Assembly: GCF_022539505.1 (NCBI RefSeq)
Contig: NC_061508.1
Span: 348,329,484-348,393,483, forward strand
Source: Lolium rigidum
Taxonomy: Eukaryota; Streptophyta; Magnoliopsida; Poales; Poaceae
DNA: 64,000 bases
Direction: 5' to 3'
Shown here: positions 33,421 through 44,321 of the stretch, piece by piece
Layout: each line of letters opens with the position of its first letter
Numbering within the stretch: position 1 is the stretch's first letter
Made by a program: the position numbers and the translations under genes
The notes under the pieces: model-generated
What the model was told of the DNA's origin: nothing
The model's input: the letters and a program-made list of their open reading frames with translations, nothing else
The model's database searches: none

Positions 33421-36014
33421 TCTTCACTAAAAAAACATAGAGTTGTGTTTTAAAATACTGGGCACAAACTTTTGGTAAAATTTGTACAATTTGAATTACT
33501 ATGCAATTATTCTTTCAGTCACGCTCGTGATAATATATACAAGAAAATAATTAGAGCAAAACATTGCAAATCCTAATCTCTAATGGCTTGCATCTTCTAG
33601 TTTTGTGTTTCTGAAAATAAAAGCATTAGCTCACAATCAGTGAAGCATAGTAATTAAACTGATATAAAAATAAAGGTTATCAATACTAACTGAACAAGTG
33701 CACATGCGGCAGCATTTGATTGGAGTGGCATGCCAGGCAGCTCTCTAAACTGAACCAGATCTTACTTGCAGGATTAAGACATTTAAAATGATATGACGGT
33801 GAGAATAAAAAAAAATCAAGGGTTAAAATTTACTGGAAAAAAAAAGAAAAATTAATGAGCAAACATGAAACTGATCTGATTTTCCATTACGCTGAAATCC
33901 CTACAAGCATAATCCAAAATTACCAATTCAGTGATACACCATAATCTAATCCTTTTAGCTCCCCATCCAACCAATGACAAATGATGAACCAGTGATATCC
34001 AACAACGAACAGCCAAATGATCTTTCCAAACAACCATGCATAAGATAATTAACTGGAATAGAAAGGTATTACAGTACATGCTTGTAAAATGTGCAAACGT
34101 TTAAAATGTATTCTAACTTGTATATATTTTTTCCTTAACAAGCAGAGATTGGTGGACATTGCAACGTGTACCTGTTCAATGCAATAGAAAAGTCAGGCAG
34201 TGTCCATTTATTCATGGCAATTATTTCAATGGACCTAGAAGAAATATAATAAAATAGCTATTAAGCCCACTGACGACCCTATAAGTTATAGAAATTCATC
34301 AAATACAACTGCCATTGTTCATGTGTGTGATTGCAGACAACATATTTTATAAGTTGAGAACACGAGATAACCAACTTACCCCATATCTATTTCCAACTAA
34401 TATTTTACAAAAGTATGAGCAAAGTTTTGAAATTAAAATACCTGTTTAACAAAGTGATGGTTGGGAAACTTCTAGAAAATGATCACTGTGCCCCCATGAT
34501 ACCATATAATTTTTATATACCTGAATCATAACTTAATTTCTCTTCTACTTCAACCTTGGCAATAATGAGCCGATCTGAATATGCTTCAGAAGTCCAAATC
34601 ATATAGATTTTCATTACAAACAAACCGAGACCAACAGAGGCATGTGTCCTGGTCACTCGTTTTCAACCAATATTGCAGATGGTGTAGCTCTAAATCTTGG
34701 ATAACAACTGGGACACAGGGTCTGAGTAAAGTGTGCGATGGTCGCTTATCCAATCACCATGATCATCTCATTGTTAATTAATTGAGCACAACTGAGACAA
34801 AAGAAATGCAAGATCATGTCACTGTTTGTTGCAAGGAAAGGTAAATAAAAGGTGAACCAGATGCAGTATATGTAGGACAGTGTGGTACGATCCTGCTCAT
34901 CATAATCTCACTGTTTTTTGCCAATGTCCCAACGCTGTCTTGCACGCGAAGGTGAGATAGTTGGGAGAAGGTGAGAAGGCATCCTGCCGCCGCCCTTCTC
35001 CTGCAGGACCCGATTTCTCTTCTCTCCCTAGTTCTGACCTACAGGAGCAGCCGCCGGCATGCCGCACTCACCGGTGAATTTGAGCCCCCTAGATTGTGTC
35101 CTCTCCTAGTGCCATCTACGGCATCCCGATTTCCTCTGTGTCGTCGCCACCAACGTGCCCTCGAAACCTAGGTCAATGTGCCACCACTACCAGCAGCTTA
35201 AAGGTGGAAGACAAAGAGCTATGGTTAGGGCTTACCTTGTGGACTGTCGCTCTCGAGAGGTCGCCCCCACCTCTCATTCTCTTGTACCTGAGAGGCGCCG
35301 CCTCCTCCTCTACATTGTTCTCGAGCTGTGGACGCTACCACGTCCTCCTCCGCATCGCCTCCCTCGTCATCGCCATCGCCATCTTCCCGGTCGTCGTGGC
35401 CGCCATGATTCCAGCATAATCACCAAAATAACAACAGGAATCAATGGCTATGGATTCCAAAATCAAAGAAACATGGGAGAGAGAGAGAAATCGAATTGCA
35501 ACGAAAGGGAACCTAGGCACCTAGCATGGCTCGCGCATGAAACAATAAGAGAAACTATCCAAATTACAATAGAGAAACGAAAGGAGTAGAAGAGGGATCA
35601 GAGGAGCACATAAATCGCGTCCTATTCAACCAGAGATAATGTGAAACGGCAGCACACCTTCTAGGCAATTAATTGCACGAAGTACTCGGTAGCGCGTCAG
35701 TGCCTCGTGGACTTCCGTGGCGAGGCAGAGCGCAGCTGTGCAGCTCAAAGCCTGGAAGCCCACACAAGTGAACCAACTAAGCGGCCCAATCACAATTGCA
35801 GGGCCACGGTTCACGAGATGACGCCCAGGTCGTCCTCTGGAGAAGCATCCCGGTAACGTGGGCCGGCCATTTTGACGGGAATCTGTGACGAGCAACAGGC
35901 AGCGACGTTTCGGTGCCTCTAGACGATCTGGAACGTTCAACAACACTATCCGACGGCTCCGAGCGCAAAATCACTGTGTGAGGCCGTAGGTCGATCCATC
36001 TTACTGTTAACTAA
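33421..36014. other. Helitron interior with a gene-like GC-rich block
   Basis: 33421-34900 is AT-rich with no stable frame. 34930-35600 is GC-rich with overlapping open frames on the plus strand (34971-35171, 35096-35419, 35155-35589), Arg/Pro/Ser-rich and without a domain I recognise. 35640-35975 has minus-strand frames of about 65-105 codons. Helitrons often carry captured gene pieces, and this block is a candidate; the source gene is unknown. Confidence 0.35.
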
Positions 36015-36459
36015 TTCAGTATAATTCTGGCACTACATGTACCGTGTATGAAAAAAAAATAGCTGACCGGTCATGTATAATGATGTCACATGTAGCGTGT
36101 ATGCAAAAAAAAAAAGCTGCCGTGTGTTACCTAATAAATCAAGTTTCCTACTCAGCCACGTTTTGATCAGCTCTTTTAAGAGGAGGTGCAGGTGCATGCG
36201 TTAAAGAAAAAAAATACTTTTACATACTATGTATAAAATCAAATCTCAACCGATCTATTTATCTCTCTTAGATGCCAACTGCTTTTATCTAGGAAGGTTG
36301 AACGTGTTAATGAAACGTGTCAAATATACGTAACAATTAATCTAACGTTAAATCCGAATCAAATATTTTTGATCTAACTATTAAAATAATTTTGATGATG
36401 TGAATTAACATGGAGTCTCTATTTTAGACCTTCGTATTGTGCTTTTAGTATATAATAGA
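36015..36459 (-). repeat. Helitron 5'-end repeat, outer copy
   Basis: A 445-bp counterpart of 32945-33390. It contains the true outer 5' terminus. Confidence 0.85.
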
Positions 36460-36573
36460 TTTCCTCTCAAGAAAGGTATGGAACACTTCCCTAGAAAGAG
36501 AATGAAGTTACCTTATGATTCAATTATTAGAACAAATTATGATGTTGATGCTTCATCTCTTGATGTTACTTGA

Positions 36574-39162
36574 TTTACACTTTCTGCGCCTAGCTGAAAG
36601 GCGTTAAAGAAAAGCGCTTATGGGAGACAACCCATGTTTTTACTACAGTATTTTTATTTTATATTTGAGTCTTGGAAGTTGTTTACTACTGTAGCAACCT
36701 CTCCTTATCTTAGTTTTATGTTTTGTTGTGCCAAGTAAAGTCTTTGATAGTAAAGTGAATACTAGATTTGGATTACTGCGCAGAAACAGATTTCTTTGCT
36801 GTCACGAATCTGGGTCTAATTCTCTGTAGGTAACTCAGAAAATTAAGCCAATTTACGTGAGTGATCCTCAGATATGTACGCAACTTTCATTCAATTTGGG
36901 CATTTTCATTTGAGCAAGTCTGGTGTCTCAATAAAATCCATCTTTACGGACTGTTCTGTTTTGACAGATTCTACCTTTTATTTCGCATTGCCTCTTTTGC
37001 TATGTTGGATGAATTTCTTTGATCCATTAATATCCAGTAGCTTTATGCAATGACCAGAAGTGTTAAGAATGATTATGTCACCTCTGAACATGTTAATTTT
37101 TATTGTGCACTAACCCTCTAATGAGTTGTTTCGAGTTTGGTGTGGAGGAAGTTTTCAAGGATCAAGAGAGGAGTATGATACAATATGATCAAGGAGAGTG
37201 AAAGCTCTAAGCTTGGGGATGCCCCGGTGGTTCACCCCTGCATATTTCAAGAAGACTCAAGCGTCTAAGCTTGGGGATGCCCAAGGCATCCCCTTCTTCA
37301 TCGACAACATTATCAGGTTCCTCCCCTGAAACTATATTTTTATTCGGCCACATCTTATGTGCTTTGCTTGGAGCGTCGGTTTGTTTTTGTTTTTTGTTTT
37401 GATTGAATAAAATGGATCCTAGCATTCACTCGTATGGGAGAGAGACACGCTCCGCTGTAGCATATGGACAAGTATGTCCTTAGGCTTTACTCATAGTATT
37501 CATGGCGAAGTTTCTTCTTCGTTAAATTGTTATATGGTTGGAATTGGAAAATGCTACATGTAGTAATTCTAAAATGTCTTGGATAATTTGATACTTGGCA
37601 ATTGTTGTGCTCATTTTTAAGCTCTTGCATCATATACTTTGCACCCATTAATTAAGAAACACTTAGAGCTTGCTATTTTGGTTTGCATATTTGGTTTCTC
37701 TAGAGTCTAGATAATATCTAGTATTGAGTTTTGAACAACAAGGAAGATGGTGTAGAGTCTTATAATGTTTACAATATGTATTTTATGTGAGTTTTGCTGC
37801 ACCGTTCATCCTTGTGTTTGTTTCAAATAACCTTGCTAGCCTAAACCTTGTATCGAGAGGGAATACTTCTCATGCATCCAAAATCCTTGAGCCAACCACT
37901 ATGCCATTTGTGTCCACCATACCTACCTACTACATGGTATTTCTTCGCCATTCCAAAGTAAATTGCTTGAGTGCTACCTTTAAAATTCCATCATTCACCT
38001 TTGCAATATATAGCTCATGGGACAAATAGCTTAAAAACTATTGTGATATTGAATATGTACTTATGCACTTTATCTCTTATTAAGTTGCTTGTTGTGCGAT
38101 AACCATGTTTTCTGGGGACGCCATCAACTATTCTTTGTTGAATATCATGTGAGTTTCTATGCATGTCCGTCTTGTCTGAAGTAAGAGAGATCTACCACCT
38201 TAATGGTCTGAGCATGCATATTGTTAGAGAAGAACATTGGGCCGCTAACTAAAGCCATGATTCATGGTGGAAGTTTCAGTTTTGGACATATATCCTCAAT
38301 CTCATATGAGAATAATAATTGTTGCCACATGCTTATGCATTAAAGAGGAGTCCATTATCTGTTGTCCATGTTGTCCCGGTATGGATGTCTAAGTTGAGAA
38401 TAATCAAAAGCGAGAAATCCAAAATGCGAGCTTTCTCCTTAGACCTTTGTACAGGCGGCATGGAGGTACCCCATTGTGACACTTGGTTAAAACATGTGTA
38501 TTGCAATGATTCGGTAGTCCAAGCTAATTAGGACAAGGTGCGGGCACTATTAGTATACTATGCATGAGGCTTGCAACTTGTAAGATATAATTTACATAAC
38601 TCATATGCTTTATTACTACCGTTGACAAAATTGTTTCATGTTTTCAAAATAAAAGCTCTAGCACAAATATAGCAATCGATGCTTTCCTCTTTGAAGGACC
38701 ATTCTTTTTACTTTTATGTTGAGTCAGTTCACCTATCTCTCTCCACCTCAAGAAGCAAACACTTGTGTGAACCGTGCATTGATTCCTACATACTTGCATA
38801 TTGCACTTGTTATATTACTCTATGTTGACAATTATCCATGAGATATACATGTTACAAGTTGAAAGCAACCGCTGAAACTTAATCTTCCTTTGTGTTGCTT
38901 CAATACCTTTACTTTGATTTATTGCTTTATGAGTTAACTCTTATGCAAGACTTATTGATGCTTGTCTTGAAGTACTATTCATGAAAAGTCTTTGCTTTAT
39001 GATTCACTTGTTTACTCATGTCATTACCATTGTTTTGATCGCTGCATTCATTACATATGTTTACAAATAGTATGATCAAGGTTATGATGGCATGTCACTT
39101 CAGAAATTATCTTTGTTATCGTTTTACCTGCTCGGGACGAGCAGAACTAAGCTTGGGGATGC
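36574..39162 (+). mobile_element. A3: 3' internal non-coding region
   Basis: It is collinear with A1 and A2. Short frames (37787-38029, 38319-38531) are partly shared with those copies but carry replacements and frame breaks. It ends with aagcttggggatgc before the LTR, the degenerate polypurine tract. Confidence 0.85.
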
Positions 39163-40759
39163 TGATACGTCTCCGACGTATCGATAATTTCTTATGTTCC
39201 ATGTCACATTATTGATGATATCTACATGTTTTATGCACACTTTATGTCATATTCGTGCATTTTCTGGAACTAACCTATTAACAAGATGCCGAAGAGCCGC
39301 TTGTCGTTTTCTCGCTGTTTTTGGTTTCAGAAATCCTAGTAACGAAATATTCTCGGAATTGGACGAAATCAACGCCCGGGGTCCTATTTTGCCACGAAGC
39401 TTCCAGAAGACCGAAGGAGAGTCGAAGTGGGGCCACGAGGTGGCGACACACCGGGCGGCGCGGCCCGGGCTCCGGCCGCGCCGGCCTCGTGGTGTGGGCC
39501 CCTCGTGCCGCCTCTTTACCTGCCCTTCCGCCTACAAATAGCCTCCGTCGCGAAACCCCCATTACCGAGAGCCACGATACGGAAAACCTTACTGAGACGC
39601 CGCCGCCGCCAATCCCATCTCGGGGGATTCTGGAGATCTCCTCCGGCACCCTGCCGGAGAGGGGATTCATCTCCTGGAGGACTCTTCACCGCCATGGTCG
39701 CCTCCGGAGTGATGAGTGAGTAGTTCACCCCTGGACTATGGGTCCATAGCAGTAGCTAGATGGTTGTCTTCTCCTCATTGTGCTTCATTGTTGGATCTTG
39801 TGAGCTGCCTAACATGATCAAGATCATCTATCCGTAATGCTATATGTTGTGTTTGTCGGGATCCGATGGATAGAGAATACTATGTTATGTTAATTATCAA
39901 GTTATTACCTATGTGTTGTTTAAGATCTTGCATGCTCTCCGTTATTAGTAGAGGCTCGGCCAAGTTTTCGCTATTAACTCCAAGAGGGAGTATTTATGCT
40001 CGATAGTGGGTTCATGTCTCCGTGAATCTGGAGGAGTGACAAGAACCTCTAAGGTTATGGATGTGCTGTTGCCACTAGGGATAAAACATTGATGCTATGT
40101 CCGAGGATGTAGTTATTGATTACATTACGCGCAATACTTAATGCAATTGTCTGTTGTTAGCAACTTAATACCGGAGGGGTTCGGACGATAACCCGAAGGT
40201 GGACTTTTTAGGCATAGATGCATGCTGGATAGCGGTCTATGTACTTTGTCGTAATGCCCAATTAAATCTCACTATATTTATCATGACATGTATGTGCATT
40301 GTTATGCCCTCTCTATTTGTCAATTGCCCGACTGTAATTGGTTCACCCAACATGCTTTTATCTTATGGGAGAGACACCTCTAGTGAACTGTGGACCCCGG
40401 TCCATTCTTTTATACTCGAAATACAAATCTGCTGCAATACTTGTTCTTTACTCGTTTTCTTGCAAACAATCATCTTCCACACAATACGGTTAATCCTTTG
40501 TTACAGCAAGCCGGTGAGATTGACAACCTCACCTGTTTCGTTGGGGCAAAGTACTTTGGTTGTGTTGTGCAGGTTCCACGTTGGCGCCGGAATCTCCGGT
40601 GTTGCGCCGCACTACATCCCGCCGCCATCAACCTTCAACGTGCTTCTTGACTCCTACTGGTTCGATTAAACCTTGGTTTCTAACTGAGGGAAACTTGCCG
40701 CTGTGCGCATCACACCTTCCTCTTGGGGTTCCCAACGGACGTGTCAACTACACGCATCA
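39163..40759 (+). mobile_element. A3: 3' LTR (1597 bp)
   Basis: It starts tgatacgtctccgacg and ends acacgcatca, followed by the duplication ccaat. Confidence 0.94.
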
Positions 40760-40776
40760 CCAATACCGATGATGAA

Positions 40777-41310
40777 TTACTCCTTTGGCGGTGGCGGTGA
40801 TGAATTCCCAACAAGCTTCTCCACAAGCTCCTGAAGCTCATCAATCTTGTACATGAGGTTGCGGATCATCTCCGAATTGTGCTCGACGCGATTAAGAAGT
40901 ATGTCCAATGGCGAGTCCCAATTCTTGGAGTTATTTCCCCACCCTTCAGCTTCAGGCTTCGTCCTTATTGCAGTGTTAGAACGATCTATATCCCAATTGC
41001 TAGGCAATGCTGCCTTGGGAGTCCTTTCAATTTGATTATTGTAGATTAGATTGCGGAAGGGATGGTAAGTACCTGAAGAAGATGTCTTTGGAGCTAGGTA
41101 ATGACGTGGAACTCCTCCTCCGGTGCTAATCCGTGCACTCTTCTTGGCGTTGAACGGGTTTGACACCACTCCGATGCTTGCAATGGTGGTACGCGGGCGT
41201 ACTCGCGGAACTTCCTCGACTTCCTCTTCATCCTCCTTGACTTCTTCCTTCAACTCGGGGTCTTGGATACCTTCCTCCGATGGCTCCTTGTCCTTGTTGT
41301 TGGAGACCAT
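40777..41310 (-). CDS. B: third ORF after pol (unknown protein, 177 aa)
   Basis: A complete frame runs from ATG 41310 (MVSNNKDKEPSEEG) to a stop at 40777. It has three parts: an acidic Lys/Glu-rich N-terminus (KEEVKEDEEEVEEVPRVRPR), a basic Ser/Gly/Tyr middle (FNAKKSARISTGGGVPRHYL) and a C-terminal amphipathic stretch that looks like a short coiled coil (LLNRVEHNSEMIRNLMYKID, then LQELVEKLVG). It has no signal peptide or membrane segment, so it is not an obvious env-like protein although it sits where Athila elements carry that ORF. The upstream 41403-41530 looks like an LTR-type promoter. The frame is intact although pol is damaged. The function is unknown. Confidence 0.6.
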   Translation of the reverse strand: MVSNNKDKEPSEEGIQDPELKEEVKEDEEEVEEVPRVRPRTTIASIGVVSNPFNAKKSARISTGGGVPRHYLAPKTSSSGTYHPFRNLIYNNQIERTPKAALPSNWDIDRSNTAIRTKPEAEGWGNNSKNWDSPLDILLNRVEHNSEMIRNLMYKIDELQELVEKLVGNSSPPPPKE

Positions 41311-41402
41311 GGTGCTCCTAGATTGAAAATAGATCCTGACAGAAACAACTCGAAACAAAACACGTCAAGAAAACGATATACGGACCTCCAGGGGTCCGGG
41401 GG

Positions 41403-41412
41403 ATTATATAGC
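41403..41412 (-). promoter_or_regulatory. TATA-like box upstream of B ORF 3
   Basis: On the minus strand it is ctatataatc, about 95 bp upstream of the ORF 3 ATG. The GC-rich inverted repeat at 41484-41526 lies 70-75 bp further upstream, an arrangement also found in the A-type LTR promoters. Confidence 0.45.
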
Positions 41413-41648
41413 AAAAATTTTCACAACAAACGGAAAGTACCAGGTCGAACCAGAGTCGGAGAGGGGCAACGAGGCGGTGTCCTCATAGGGCGGCGCGGCC
41501 AGGCTGGGGCCCGCGCCGGCCTATGGGGGCACCTCCTCGTGCGCCTCCTCCACTCCGTTTCGATCTCGTAATTTTTCATATTTTCCAAAAACAGCAAAAA
41601 CATTGTTCGGAAAGTAAATCGCGAACTCTTTACTACCTGTACTGTTAC

Positions 41649-42960
41649 CTATTCAAAGTCGAGTTCTGGCGGACTGTCAAATTGACCTTTAGTGAAAGCC
41701 TCCGGTGTTTCCACTTGAATAACATCAACATCTACATTATAAGAATCACCTGAGATATAATGCTTGAGTCTTTGTCCATTCACCACTTGCGTGGCATTGC
41801 CTTGGAGAGAACTAATTTTAATTGCTCCCGATCGATACACCTCCTCAACAACATATGGTCCTTCCCATTTCGAGAGTAATTTCCCGCAAAGAATCTGAGA
41901 CGAGACCGATACAACAGGACTTTATCCCCAATATTAAACTCTCTTTTGATAATCCTTCTATCATGCCATTTCTTAACTTTCTCTTTAAAGAGTTTAGCAT
42001 TTTCATAAGCTTCACTTCTCCATTCATCTAAAGAACTTAATTGCAACAACCTCTTATTACCGGCTAGTTTAGGATCTTTATTTAATTCTCTAACAGCCCA
42101 ATAAGCTTTGTGCTCTAGTTCTAAAGGTAAATGACAAGCTTTTCCATAAACCATTTTATAAGGTGACATTCCCATGGGGTTTTTATAAGCAGTTCTATAA
42201 GCCCATAGTGCTTCCTTCAATTTACTAGCCCAATTCTTTCTAGTTTTATTAACTATCTTTTGCAAGATAGATTTAATTTCTCTATTTGATAATTCTACTT
42301 GCCCACTAGTTTGAGGATGATAAGCAGAAGCAATTCTATGATTAATACCATATTTAGCAAGAGTTTTTCTAAAACCACCATGAATAAAATGAGAACCTCC
42401 ATCTGTCATAATATATCTAGGAACTCCAAATCTAGGAAAAATAATGTCTAAAAGCATTCTTAAAGAGGTCTCACCATCAGCACTTTTTGTAGGTATGGCT
42501 TCCACCCATTTAGTAACATAATCAACACCAACAAGTATATGAGTGTTACCTTCCGAAGAGGGAAAAGGTCCCATGAAGTCAAATCCCCAACAATCAAACG
42601 GTTCAATAACAAGAGTATAATTCATAGGCATTTCATTGCGTCTGGAGATATTACCAACCCTTTGACATTCATCACAAGATAAAATAAACTTCCTTGCATC
42701 TTTGAAGAGAGTTGGCCAATAAAAACCTGATTGTAGAACCTTTTGCGCGGTTCTATCTCCGGCGTGATGTCCTCCATAAGCACTACCATGACATTTACTC
42801 AATATCTCTTGTTGTTCATATTCGGGAACACATCTTCGCGAATACCATCCACTCCTTCTTTATATAAGTGTGGGTCATCCCAAAAATAATGCCTCAAGTC
42901 ATAAAAGAATTTCCTCCTCTGCTGAGCTGAAAAGGTTGGAGGCAAGTACTTGGAAACAAT
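41649..42960 (-). pseudogene. B: integrase
   Basis: Integrase inserts the cDNA into the genome. The His half of the zinc-binding domain (KCHGSAYGGHHAGD) and its Cys pair (LSCDECQRVGN) are at the start of the 340-codon frame 41780-42802. The catalytic triad is visible as D75 (FDFMGP), D134 (TDGGSHF) and E170 (SGQVELSN), with the D-35-E spacing correct. The family phrase YGKACHLPLELEHKAYWA follows. The last part (41649-41840, VYRSGAIKISSLQG-type) is in another frame, with a break near 41885. The stop at 41649 is the natural pol end. Confidence 0.85.
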
Positions 42961-43870
42961 AAAGTTAGCATAATCAGCATACCAAGGACTGTCTCTCGCG
43001 AGCTCACCTTTATTACAGCCAATTGTTCATTTGGAAAACTATCATTAACAGGAACAGGATCATAAGCAATATTTTCCAATCTAGACAAATTATCAGCAAC
43101 AGGATTATCAGCACCTTTCCTATCTACAATATGTAAATGAAATTCTTGCAAAAGAAGTACACATCTAATAAGCCTTGGCTTAGCATCTTTCTTTGTCATA
43201 AGGTATCTAATTGCAGCATGATCAGTATGAATCGTAACTTTTGAATCAACAATATAAGATCTAAATTTATCACAAGCAAAGACTACAACTAACAATTCTT
43301 TTTCAGTGGTAGCATAATTTCTTTGAGCAAGCATCAAGAGTTTTACTAGCATAATGAATAACATTCAGTTTTTTATCTACTCGCTGTCCAAGAACAGCGC
43401 CTACAAGCAAAATCACTAGCATCACACATAATTTCAAATGGTAAGTTCCAATCGGGAGGTTCAACTATAGGGGCAGTTGTTAAGGCTTTCTTTAGAGTTT
43501 CAAAAGCTTCCTTACAATCATCATCAAAAACAAAAGGTACATCTTTTTGAAGAAGATTAGTAAGAGGCTTTGAAATCTTAGAGAAGTCTTTAATAAACCT
43601 CCTATAAAACCCCAGCATGACCAAGAACACTACGAATACCTTTAACATCCCTAGGATAGGGCATCTTCTCAATGGCTTCAACTTTAGCTCTATCAACTTC
43701 AATACCTCTCTCGGAAATTTCATGTCCCAATACAATTCCTTCATTAACCATAAAGTGGCATTTCTCCCAATTAAGAACAAGGTTAGTTTCTTCACATCTC
43801 TGCAAAACTTTATCAAGGTTTCGCAAGCAACTATCAAAAGAATTCCCATAGACAGAAAAATCATCCATGA
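42894..43870 (-). pseudogene. B: RT connection and RNase H
   Basis: RNase H degrades RNA in the RNA-DNA hybrid. 43373-43864 covers the RT thumb and connection (LGFYRRFIKDFSKISKPLTN, then PPDWNLPFEIMCDASDFA with a catalytic Asp). A frameshift near 43370 separates it from 42894-43364 ([20 protein letters not shown], with the catalytic Glu in the TEKE context, and [20 protein letters not shown], with another Asp). A further break near 42890 leads into integrase. Confidence 0.82.
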
Positions 43871-44321
43871 ATACCTCTACAATACTCTCACAAAAGCCAT
43901 GAAAAATAGCAGACATGCATCTTTGAAAAGTAGCAGGAGCATTACATAAACCAAAAGGCATACGCCTATAAGCATAAGTTCCATAGGGACAAGTGAAAGT
44001 GGTTTTCTCTTGATCTTTAGTTTTAACAAGCAATTTGTGAAAACCCGTAATAACCATCAAGAAAGCAAAAATGAGTATTTTTAGATAACCTTTCTAACAT
44101 TTGATCAATAAAAGGCAAAGGGTAATGATCTTTCTTAGTAACCTTATTAACTTTTCGATAATCAATGCACATTCTATAACCTACAACTACTCTTTGAGGT
44201 ATGAGCTCATCATTATCATTAGGCACAACAGTCATTCCTCCTTTCTTAGGAACACAATGCACAGGACTAACCCATCTACTATCAGCAATAGGATATATAA
44301 TACCAGCTTCAAGGAGTCTTA
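43602..44321 (-). pseudogene. B: reverse transcriptase, main part
   Basis: The sequence after the Harbinger insertion reads RLLEAGIIYPIADSRWVSPV, then VPKKGGMTVVPNDNDELI and YRMCIDYRKVNKVTKKDHYP. Motif A is FLDGYYGFSQI. After a frameshift near 44045 come YRRMPFGLCNAPATFQRCMS and the polymerase site VEVFMDDFSVYG (motif C, FMDD). These motifs place it in the Athila/Tat group. One reading frame does not cover the whole domain, so as sequenced it is inactive. Confidence 0.87.

Larger units (their letters stand above)
31083..36459 (-). mobile_element. Helitron (composite, non-autonomous)
   Basis: On the minus strand it begins TCTATTATATAC at 36459 and ends with the hairpin gccctcgc-aat-gcgagggc, a 7-base spacer and CTAG at 31083. 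It is flanked by A before and T after, with no target duplication; the gag-protease frame is restored exactly when it is removed. These are the diagnostic Helitron features. No Rep-helicase coding sequence is visible. A second Helitron-like 3' end (hairpin and CTAG at 33386) and a second copy of the 5' end lie inside, so it may be two elements in tandem. Confidence 0.88.
29081..36573 (+). pseudogene. A3: gag-protease gene, frameshifted and split by Helitron DNA
   Basis: I place the start at ATG 29081 (MATPENTKLCDF). That frame stops after about 52 codons at ttttctcggtgttag; the rest is open in the next frame (29058-31121). The break is a CTCG where CTG would keep the frame, probably a base-calling error. 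The Gag core includes KLFPFSLRGRAKDWLISLP and QAWERMKSLVKNCPTHG. An Asn-rich linker and coiled-coil-like stretch follow. The retropepsin-like site is CDLGASISVMPKKVYDML, with DLG in place of D-T/S-G, as in other Athila relatives, and the later IILGRPFLRT. The frame runs into the Helitron at 31083 and resumes exactly at 36460 to a TGA at 36571-36573 (FPLKKGMEHFPRKRMKLPYD). Confidence 0.85.
27231..40759 (+). mobile_element. A3: complete non-autonomous Athila-like LTR retrotransposon
   Basis: 5' LTR 27231-28828, 3' LTR 39163-40759, and target duplication ccaat at 27226-27230 and 40760-40764. Without the Helitron DNA it is about 8.15 kb. It encodes only gag and a retropepsin-like domain. No RT, RNase H or integrase is present, so it would depend on another element. 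The tRNA-Asp-type primer site is shared with B, which makes B-like elements possible helpers. Confidence 0.92.

Noticed and set aside
35096..35589. Overlapping plus-strand ORFs in the Helitron as a host gene
   Set aside because: Three frames overlap with Arg/Pro/Ser bias and no motif. I kept it only as a possible captured fragment.
31083..36459. Autonomous Helitron with Rep-helicase
   Set aside because: No Rep motif or helicase frame is seen on either strand.
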